A stretch of DNA of 46,302 bases, from assembly GCA_027491215.1 (NCBI GenBank), contig JAIXWP010000083.1, forward strand, positions 1 through 46,302, given 5' to 3'. This document shows positions 33,503 to 39,979 of the stretch, piece by piece (the stretch's first letter is position 1; each line of letters opens with the position of its first letter). Below the pieces are notes generated by a model, which was not told the origin of the DNA, searched no databases, and saw only the letters and a list, made by a program, of their open reading frames with translations. This DNA is from Flavobacteriales bacterium (GTDB lineage Bacteria; Bacteroidota; Bacteroidia; Flavobacteriales_D; Sanyastnellaceae). Made by a program: the position numbers and the translations under genes.

Positions 33503-35397
33503 CAAGCCTCGCGCTTTTCCATTCTCTTCGCTTCTCGCGATAGGATATGTATAAAACCTTTGCTATCGATATATCCGCTCCAGCCGGTACTCATCCACTC
33601 TTGATGCTCTTGCATCACCATCCCGCATCTGACGGGCGATATAGAGGCGCCTTTCAATAATAGCAATCCTTCCTCTCCTGCATTCATCTCAACCGAATGA
33701 TCATTCGGTAACACTACTTTCACAGCCACACCAGGCAATGCCTTACCAATCGAATCGGCATCGAAAGCCTCTTGTGTCAATACTTTCCCAACGATATCTC
33801 TTCCTTCGTAGTTGTGAAGATTCACTGCAAAAACACTAGTAGTAGCATTCATTCCCGCACAAGTCATTACCATTATTCCTCTAGCACTCAACGCGCACAC
33901 CGCTTCATGATTTGGATCTACATCTGCTGTAAATACATGTGTCAAAAATGGAAAATTCAATCGTGAAGTTGCACTAGCCAAGATGCGCATCTGAGTGGGA
34001 GTAGCCACGAAAATAGATGGCTTGGTTTCACTCAACTGTTGCCTTAATTGCTCTTCTGTAGCGCGTTCGCGCATATCTACTCTCATGTCAGTACATAGCG
34101 GAAGCAACAATTCCAACACCCATCCAAAAGAGTGATTTAATCCGATATTTGAACAAATAGTGGTGCCTTTTTCAAAGTGATATACTTGACGCAAAGAAGT
34201 GATGACTGACAAAAATTGCTCTTGATAAATCGGTATCAAGCGTTTCTCTTCACGTGATACATTTTCAAAAAAGATAGCAAGTGGCTCTTCTTTTTTCTTT
34301 GTGGTAAAAATGGAAATGACCTTTCTGCGCGCCCATTTCAATCGATCACACACCATCTCTACCGCATGGTCTTCTCTCAATCCTTTTTCAATATCCTGCA
34401 CAAAGATGATTCCCTCTGCAGTTGGAGCATATCGCGTATAATCCAAATCATTTGTGGTGATCAACAAGCGAGTATTGCTCTGATTCATTGCGTATAATCG
34501 CTCTTCATTCGTCCACTCTTCTAAGACTGGAACGATCGTCTTGCGTTGCAATGTCAGCCATAAATAGATCTCAAATTTCATGGCTGAATTAGGAAGTAAC
34601 ACCGCTACACGTTGTTCATTTTTCAAACTTTGCGACAACACTCTATTTAACATCGAAAGGCGCGACGATAGTTGAGAAAACTCAATCGTTCTGTCGTCCC
34701 AGATCCAAGCGCCCTGCAATGTTTGTGATAATAATTTGCTCAGTCTTTTCTGCACACTTCCCAACAACTGAAGGCGTCGCTCAAAGTTGATCACTTCAAG
34801 TTCTTTAATGCGCTGACGCAAATGAAAGGCGCTGATACCGCCATGAATAGGGGTGCCGACTTGAATAAAGATACGACGACGAAAAGCTTTTAGTCTCATA
34901 CGCACCATGTCTTTGCGACCTGCGCGATACGAAAAAGGACTGCCGGCAACATTATCAAAATGAATCGGAATAACCGGACCGTCGATCAATTTTGATAGAT
35001 GCTCCACTCCTTTCTTAAACTCCAGAATCTGACCCGTTCTCGTCACTGTTCCTTCTGCAAAAATCGCCACGAGATGTCCAGCATTTACTTGATCGACTAC
35101 CGCTTGATTAAATGCCGCCAAATCATTTCTATGACCACGCGGACCAATGGGAATGCAATTCAAAGCTTTTAAGAGGGGTTTCAATAACGGCTTTTTAAAC
35201 ACATCTTCATTCATGATGAAGTGAACCGGGCGCGGGCACATCGCCACCATTAATACAAAGTCGATATAGCTCGTATGATTGGCAACGAGAAGTCCGCCGC
35301 CTTTTTGTGGTATCGATTCCAAACCAGATATTCTCAAACGAAATAGGAGTCGGCCAATTCCTTTTACCAATGCTCCAAGAATAATAGATAGTATCAT
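33499..35397 (-). CDS. PlsC-type acyltransferase fused to a degenerate AMP-binding (acyl-ACP synthetase-like) domain
   Basis: The 632-residue protein begins with a hydrophobic helix and a PlsC-like 1-acylglycerophosphate acyltransferase domain. Its motif I is NHTSYID (His41, Asp46, the HX4D dyad), motif III is FAEGTVTR (Glu115) and motif IV is VIPIHF. From about residue 230 the sequence follows the AMP-binding family (VAVLLPNSAMKFEIYLWLTL, ETKPSIFVATPTQMRIL), an order like E. coli Aas. However, the usual TSGTTGxPK phosphate loop is replaced by FENVSREEKRLIP, the TGD motif reads STGWSGYID, and the C-terminal subdomain with its catalytic Lys is missing. The acyltransferase half is probably active on lysophospholipid; the second half probably cannot adenylate. 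It may bind acyl groups or ACP, which is inference. Confidence 0.75.
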   Translation of the reverse strand: MILSIILGALVKGIGRLLFRLRISGLESIPQKGGGLLVANHTSYIDFVLMVAMCPRPVHFIMNEDVFKKPLLKPLLKALNCIPIGPRGHRNDLAAFNQAVVDQVNAGHLVAIFAEGTVTRTGQILEFKKGVEHLSKLIDGPVIPIHFDNVAGSPFSYRAGRKDMVRMRLKAFRRRIFIQVGTPIHGGISAFHLRQRIKELEVINFERRLQLLGSVQKRLSKLLSQTLQGAWIWDDRTIEFSQLSSRLSMLNRVLSQSLKNEQRVAVLLPNSAMKFEIYLWLTLQRKTIVPVLEEWTNEERLYAMNQSNTRLLITTNDLDYTRYAPTAEGIIFVQDIEKGLREDHAVEMVCDRLKWARRKVISIFTTKKKEEPLAIFFENVSREEKRLIPIYQEQFLSVITSLRQVYHFEKGTTICSNIGLNHSFGWVLELLLPLCTDMRVDMRERATEEQLRQQLSETKPSIFVATPTQMRILASATSRLNFPFLTHVFTADVDPNHEAVCALSARGIMVMTCAGMNATTSVFAVNLHNYEGRDIVGKVLTQEAFDADSIGKALPGVAVKVVLPNDHSVEMNAGEEGLLLLKGASISPVRCGMVMQEHQEWMSTGWSGYIDSKGFIHILSREAKRMEKREAC

Positions 35398-35462
35398 TTG
35401 TTTTGATTTTGATGAGACAAATCACTACCATCTCAGTTTCCAATTCAACCCCTCTTCTGGTC

Positions 35463-35553
35463 AAAACGTAGTTCATTAATTACTCAATAAATATCATATA
35501 CTATTCATTATCACTATTTTTAATAAATAAAAACGTAGATGATAATATACTAT
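35463..35553. repeat. Short direct repeats in the divergent PlsC/helical-protein intergenic region
   Basis: AAAACGTAG occurs at 35463-35471 and 35530-35538, and ATATACTAT at 35496-35504 and 35545-35553, within a very AT-rich 189-base intergenic stretch. The second ATATACTAT runs into TATCTTCA (35551-35558), a weak -7-like box for the plus-strand gene. They may be regulator sites or products of AT bias. Confidence 0.35.
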
Positions 35554-35586
35554 CTTCACCAATGAAAAGCATAAAAAAGTGAAGCG

Positions 35587-37047
35587 ATGGACTTTTTACA
35601 AGCGGGATTAGAACTACTAAGCGACCCTGAACAGAAAGGATTTCGTCAGTATTTATCCAAATCAAAAAATGCAAAACGAGCCTTGCAGCTTTTTGATTTA
35701 ATACTAAAAAAGCCCGAGTGGGACGGTCCGACCATGGCCGCGAAAATCTATCAACCCGCCAACCTCAATGCATACCACAGCTTACGAAAAAGTCTTTTGC
35801 AACAATTAGAAGAATACATTGCGATTCAAGATCTAACGCAATCCAATTCACCGCGACACACGCTCACTATGGCGCGTTTTTTCATCGAAAATAACGGTGC
35901 CACCTACGCTACGAAGTACCTGCTGAAAGCCGCGGGGATCGCGGAAAAAAACGGCGACTACAATGGGCTAAGCGATATCTATCAGCTTCTCATTCAACAA
36001 TCGCATCAATTAGAAATTGATCCAGCGTCCTATTTTGAACCTTGGAAAAAAGCGCAGGAGAAAGTGGTGCTACAACAACAACTCACCATTGCTCACAGCC
36101 TCATTCGAAAACGCCTGTCAGAAGCGCGTTTGGAAGGTACTACCCTCAACCCTGATGATATCACTGAAGAGGTTTTCAACATCATCAATCTCCGAACGGA
36201 GGATAGTTATGTGCCGACATTCATGCTCGAAGTAGTACAAATGATTCGAAGCGCAGTAATCAGCTCCAAAGACTATTCACGCTTTGAAGGTTTCATACTC
36301 CGTGTGTACAAACGCCTCGATCAAAACAACGCGTTCGATGGCAAAGAACAAATGCGATCAAAGTTTTTATACATGATCTCGCATACACTCTATCGAAACC
36401 GTAAGCTAGAAGAGGCATCTAAGTATCTTCAACAGCTTTCACAATACAAATCACTTCGCGAAAAATATATTCAACTCCAAGCGGCAGTGCTCTCCTACCG
36501 AGGCAAGAATGAAGAAAGTATCGAGCTTCTATTAAATGAGTTGGAAAAAAATAAGGCGCGCCTACCCCTTGCGGATACGCTCAATATGCGTCTCAATCTG
36601 GTCGTGTACTACTTCCAGTCGGCTGAATATCGATCTGCCATTCAAGCAATGCGGAAAATTGAATATTCAGATCAATGGCTCGAAAAGAAAATGGGAAAAG
36701 AATGGCGATTTAAAAGAAGTATGATCGAAGTGATTGTGCTATACGAATTAGGACATAGCGACCTCGCGAGCAATCGTATCGAGGCTTTGGAAAAATATTT
36801 CTCTACTTTCTTCCAACATCCCGCATACAAGCGCGCGCAATTCTTTTTGAAGTTTATTAAAATGCTTCTGGCCAATCCTGAAAAGGCTACCACACCTGAA
36901 TTTGCGAAGGAAGTGGAGTTGGCCAACATGGCGTGGCCTGATAATAAAGAGGACACACAGGCCATTACTTTCTTTTGTTGGCTGAAATCTAAAATGATAC
37001 GCAGACCTTATTACGAAGTATTAATTGAAGCAGTTAATTCTCGTTAG
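35587..37047 (+). CDS. Predicted helical-repeat protein of unknown function
   Basis: I do not recognise this 486-residue protein. It has no signal peptide and no membrane segment. The sequence is almost entirely amphipathic helix, with TPR-like paired helices in the middle and C-terminal parts (for example EEASKYLQQLSQYKSLREKY followed by LQAAVLSYRGKNEESIELLL, and FQSAEYRSAIQAMRKIEYSD). The N-terminal part has YLSKSKNAKRALQLFDLIL and LNAYHSLRKSLLQQLEEYI. A cytoplasmic scaffold or adaptor is the simplest reading. The start follows an AT-rich leader with a six-codon open frame (35562-35582). The downstream lipoprotein gene follows after 46 bases and may have its own promoter. Confidence 0.7.
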   Translation: MDFLQAGLELLSDPEQKGFRQYLSKSKNAKRALQLFDLILKKPEWDGPTMAAKIYQPANLNAYHSLRKSLLQQLEEYIAIQDLTQSNSPRHTLTMARFFIENNGATYATKYLLKAAGIAEKNGDYNGLSDIYQLLIQQSHQLEIDPASYFEPWKKAQEKVVLQQQLTIAHSLIRKRLSEARLEGTTLNPDDITEEVFNIINLRTEDSYVPTFMLEVVQMIRSAVISSKDYSRFEGFILRVYKRLDQNNAFDGKEQMRSKFLYMISHTLYRNRKLEEASKYLQQLSQYKSLREKYIQLQAAVLSYRGKNEESIELLLNELEKNKARLPLADTLNMRLNLVVYYFQSAEYRSAIQAMRKIEYSDQWLEKKMGKEWRFKRSMIEVIVLYELGHSDLASNRIEALEKYFSTFFQHPAYKRAQFFLKFIKMLLANPEKATTPEFAKEVELANMAWPDNKEDTQAITFFCWLKSKMIRRPYYEVLIEAVNSR

Positions 37048-37081
37048 TGAGGCAACGCATTTTATTTCGTTCGTCTAAAGT

Positions 37082-37089
37082 TATATTAG
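37082..37089 (+). promoter_or_regulatory. Weak -7-like box before the lipoprotein gene
   Basis: TATATTAG-TGTT-ATG matches TAnnTTTG with one difference and again has a four-base spacer to the start codon. It is listed because of the shared geometry with the stronger boxes. Confidence 0.25.
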
Positions 37090-37093
37090 TGTT

Positions 37094-37600
37094 ATGAAGA
37101 CCCTTAACCTTTACTTAATTACTATACTGGCTGTTTTGCTATTGTCCTCTTGCGCTCGCAAGGCGGAAGAAGCAGCAGAATACAACGATAATATCGTTGA
37201 ACACCAGCTCGAAATCATTCAATCATTCGATAGATTCGACTCTGTATTCGTAGATTCAGTAGCCACCAAGGATCAAATAGAATTTGTCTATGTAAATATG
37301 CAATCCACTATTAAAAGCTCTATTCTCGCGCTTGATAGCATCGGACCATTTCAAAAAGACCCTCTCCTAGAAGTAGCAGCACGCGACTTATTCAAAGCAT
37401 ACGATCAAGTGGTTAGCAACGAATATCGCCAACTCACTGAAATAAAATTATTACCTGCAGAATCTATCACCACAGCTATCGTAGATTCAAGTTTTTCTAT
37501 TCAAATGCGCATTCATGATGTTTCCAAAATGGCGCAAGAAAAATTCCTAATGGCACAAGATAGCTTCGGGAAAAAATACAACCTCCATTTCGAGGAATAA
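37094..37600 (+). CDS. Lipoprotein, possibly LIC11966-like surface protein
   Basis: The 168-residue product has a lipoprotein signal: MKTLNLYLITILAVLLLSSC, with the lipobox LSSC at Cys20, followed by ARK rather than Asp, so outer-membrane sorting is possible. The mature part is helical and begins KAEEAAEYNDNIVEHQLEIIQSF, a pattern I associate with proteins annotated as LIC11966-family surface proteins in Bacteroidota and Leptospira. That match is from memory of the pattern and is only moderate. No catalytic motif is visible. The small outer-membrane protein gene follows 24 bases after the stop. Confidence 0.75.
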   Translation: MKTLNLYLITILAVLLLSSCARKAEEAAEYNDNIVEHQLEIIQSFDRFDSVFVDSVATKDQIEFVYVNMQSTIKSSILALDSIGPFQKDPLLEVAARDLFKAYDQVVSNEYRQLTEIKLLPAESITTAIVDSSFSIQMRIHDVSKMAQEKFLMAQDSFGKKYNLHFEE

Positions 37601-37616
37601 CCTTTTCGAAATCAAT

Positions 37617-37639
37617 GCGTATCAATGTCTATGATACGC
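37617..37639 (+). promoter_or_regulatory. Hairpin enclosing the start codons of the small outer-membrane protein gene
   Basis: GCGTATCA (37617-37624) and TGATACGC (37632-37639) pair perfectly over eight bases around the loop ATGTCTA. The candidate start ATG at 37625 lies in the loop, and the second candidate ATG at 37631 straddles loop and stem. A transcript from upstream would present or hide its start in this hairpin. Confidence 0.5.
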
Positions 37640-38122
37640 CACCTTATTCTATTTGTTTTTACAATTTCCTCCCTTGCCCTATCTGCTCAACGCGGTCGCG
37701 TTGGTATGCTAGAATACGCTGCTGGCGGGCGATTGGGAACAGGCACCGGACTCACCTTCCAGTATTTTCATACAGATAATCACGTTGCCGAAGCAATCAT
37801 TTACGCTCGTTACGAAGGATTTAGCGCTACCGCGCTATACGAACATCATATGCAAGTCCTTGATGTATATGGCCTCAAGTGGTATATTGGAGCAGGCGGA
37901 CACGCTACTTTCTACCCCGTCGGCACCGATCGTCCAGACCTCGATCAAACTATCGCTGGCAATGTTTTCATCCCCGGAGTAGATGCTATCATCGGACTCG
38001 AATATTTCTTTCGATCCGTTCCTCTCCAAATGTCGTTCGACATCAAACCAGAATATAATTTTGGAATCCTCAATTCTCTTGATACCACAATAGGCGCGGT
38101 AAGCTTGCGCTATCGTTTTTAA
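37625..38122 (+). CDS. Small outer-membrane beta-barrel protein, function unknown
   Basis: The 165-residue protein has a signal peptide (MSMIRHLILFVFTISSLALSAQ, cleaved after ALSAQ at about residue 22) and then alternating polar and aromatic stretches ending in SLRYRF. A terminal Phe is the usual signal for barrel assembly. Length suggests about six to eight strands. I recognise no family. The start may be the ATG at 37625 or the one at 37631 (MIRHL); the second gives a slightly more typical signal peptide, and both are inside a hairpin. It follows the lipoprotein gene by 24 bases and abuts the stop of the convergent LytTR regulator with no gap. Confidence 0.78.
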   Translation: MSMIRHLILFVFTISSLALSAQRGRVGMLEYAAGGRLGTGTGLTFQYFHTDNHVAEAIIYARYEGFSATALYEHHMQVLDVYGLKWYIGAGGHATFYPVGTDRPDLDQTIAGNVFIPGVDAIIGLEYFFRSVPLQMSFDIKPEYNFGILNSLDTTIGAVSLRYRF

Positions 38123-38881
38123 TCACGTATCCAACCAACCTTTAAACTCGGTCGTGCGATGACGTGACACTACCACCTCTTCATCAAAGTTTGGCTGTAG
38201 GGTCAGTTGTAATCTATTGTTGCTATATGGATCAATGCGAGAAATACTCTTGCTGGAAACAATCATCTTGCGGTTAATTCTGAAAAACTCTGATGGATCT
38301 AATTGTCCTTCCAACTCCTCTAAGGTATTCTCCAGCAAATAACGTTCGTTCTGAAGATTCACAATGAATGTCATTCCTTCTTCTGAAAAGAAATAAGCAA
38401 GTTCTGAAGATGCAATAAAAGCCAATCTTCCAGCAGTTTTTACCAAGAATCGTTTGCGATAATGCGCTTGATCCTGACGGACCGCCGCAATAATCGACTT
38501 TAAATCCATCGAAGCATGATCTTGCTTCTTTATTTCTTCAAATTTCAAAATGGCATTTCTCAACTCTTGATCTTCGATAGGCTTCAATAAATAATCAACG
38601 CTATTTACCTTAAAAGCCTTAATAGCGTAGTGATCATACGCTGTAGTAAAGACTACGGGTGCGGGCACTTTTACATGATTAAAAATCTCAAAGCTCAATC
38701 CATCCGCCAACTGTATATCCATAAATATCAAATCGACATCTACTGGATTCTTAAAGCAATCAACACTTTCCTCTACACTGTCCATGCGCTTCAATACTTC
38801 GATACCTGGTTGAATTTCTTTCAACATTCTCTCAAGCCTATTAGCCGCAGGAGTTTCATCTTCTATAATGATGATTTTCAT
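38123..38881 (-). CDS. LytTR family response regulator
   Basis: The 252-residue protein has an N-terminal receiver domain with the acidic pair Glu7-Asp8, the phosphorylation site Asp55 in LIFMDIQLADG, the switch residues in VVFTTAYDHYAIKAF and the Lys in YLLKPIED. The C-terminal LytTR DNA-binding domain (about residues 150-252) has LAYFFSEEGMTFIVN, YLLENTLEELEGQLDPSEFFRINRKMIVS and RHRTTEFKGWL. LytTR proteins bind paired direct repeats at 21-22 base spacing. The start overlaps the sensor kinase gene by 4 bases, so the two are a cognate pair. The operon continues upstream to a TonB receptor gene, which may be a target. Confidence 0.93.
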   Translation of the reverse strand: MKIIIIEDETPAANRLERMLKEIQPGIEVLKRMDSVEESVDCFKNPVDVDLIFMDIQLADGLSFEIFNHVKVPAPVVFTTAYDHYAIKAFKVNSVDYLLKPIEDQELRNAILKFEEIKKQDHASMDLKSIIAAVRQDQAHYRKRFLVKTAGRLAFIASSELAYFFSEEGMTFIVNLQNERYLLENTLEELEGQLDPSEFFRINRKMIVSSKSISRIDPYSNNRLQLTLQPNFDEEVVVSRHRTTEFKGWLDT

Positions 38882-39975
38882 TTTGTTTCTATTTTTTCTA
38901 AAGGAATTCTCACACCGAACGTTTGTTCGGTTTCTTCTACCACAATGCTTCTTCCAAAAGTGAGGCGATATCTGTTTTCAATATTGAGCAATCCCTTCTG
39001 AGTGCTTGGCTCTTCGGTAATCTTGCGCTGCAAATCATTTTTCACAATCACCTCATCATCGGTGTTTTCTATGCTAATTACTAAAGGCTTGCGCTTCGAA
39101 ATGACATTGTGCTTAATCGCATTTTCTACTAAATTTTGCAAGCTCATCGGCACTACATATTTGTCTCGAGCCTCTGGCGTGATATTGATTAAAACTTGTA
39201 AGTTCTCTGGAAAGCGTGTTTGTATCAAAAAGAGGTATTGATCCAGCGTGTCCAACTCTTCCTGTAATGTCACCACTTCACGTTCGTTGAGATCTAAAAT
39301 TTTTCTATAAACAGAACTCATCTTCTGCACAAACTCCACCGACTTCTTGGGGTCTTCTGGAATGATGCTCGCCAATGTATTTAAGCTATTGAATAAAAAG
39401 TGAGGGTTCACTTGGCTGCGTAAAGCCTGCAATTCGCTGTTCACTCTTTCCTTTTTCAACTTCTCTGTCTCTGCAATCGACTCTTTCCATTGAAAAAAGA
39501 AGTATGCCGCTTCGTAAATCGCCACGATAAAAATCGTTGAAGTAAAGCTGATTAAAAACACACGAATAGCCTCTGATTGTGTATCCGCTTGTACTGCTTT
39601 CATCGGGCCTTTCAGCTGTAAATAAGCAAGCCCAAATGATGCCACTAGTGTGTACACTAATATCGCGATCCCTTGCTTGACTAGCCTTTTCGTAAGATCT
39701 TTTTGGTCTGGAAAAAGCCTTCTAAAAAACAAAATAATCTGTCTATTCCCCAACCAAAAAACCGCAGTGAATACCATGGCCCACAAGCCTTGATCAATGA
39801 AGCAATGCGTGGCTTCACTCACATTCATATTCAAAAAGAGAATAGGAATGACAAAACTCAATAACGGTATTCCAATCAATATCACAGGCCAATCGCGAAA
39901 ACCTAAGAGTCCCTTCGGAGTCTCATCGCGATTCGTGTAATGACACTTTCTATTTTTTCTATTCAACAACTTCAT
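38878..39975 (-). CDS. LytS-type membrane sensor histidine kinase (HisKA_7TM-independent, His_kinase family)
   Basis: The 365-residue protein has four predicted membrane helices (about residues 30-50, 64-85, 102-121 and 138-161), a short coiled region (KESIAETEKLKKERVNSELQ) and the His_kinase motif LRSQVNPHFLFNSLNTLAS with the phosphorylated His192. The ATPase part has NLVENAIKHN, followed by a shortened nucleotide-binding region typical of this class. The short extracytoplasmic loops suggest that it senses a signal in the membrane or via a partner protein rather than through a large periplasmic domain. It starts 4 bases after the TonB receptor gene and overlaps the LytTR regulator gene by 4 bases. 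Confidence 0.92.
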   Translation of the reverse strand: MKLLNRKNRKCHYTNRDETPKGLLGFRDWPVILIGIPLLSFVIPILFLNMNVSEATHCFIDQGLWAMVFTAVFWLGNRQIILFFRRLFPDQKDLTKRLVKQGIAILVYTLVASFGLAYLQLKGPMKAVQADTQSEAIRVFLISFTSTIFIVAIYEAAYFFFQWKESIAETEKLKKERVNSELQALRSQVNPHFLFNSLNTLASIIPEDPKKSVEFVQKMSSVYRKILDLNEREVVTLQEELDTLDQYLFLIQTRFPENLQVLINITPEARDKYVVPMSLQNLVENAIKHNVISKRKPLVISIENTDDEVIVKNDLQRKITEEPSTQKGLLNIENRYRLTFGRSIVVEETEQTFGVRIPLEKIETK

Positions 39976-39979
39976 CTTA

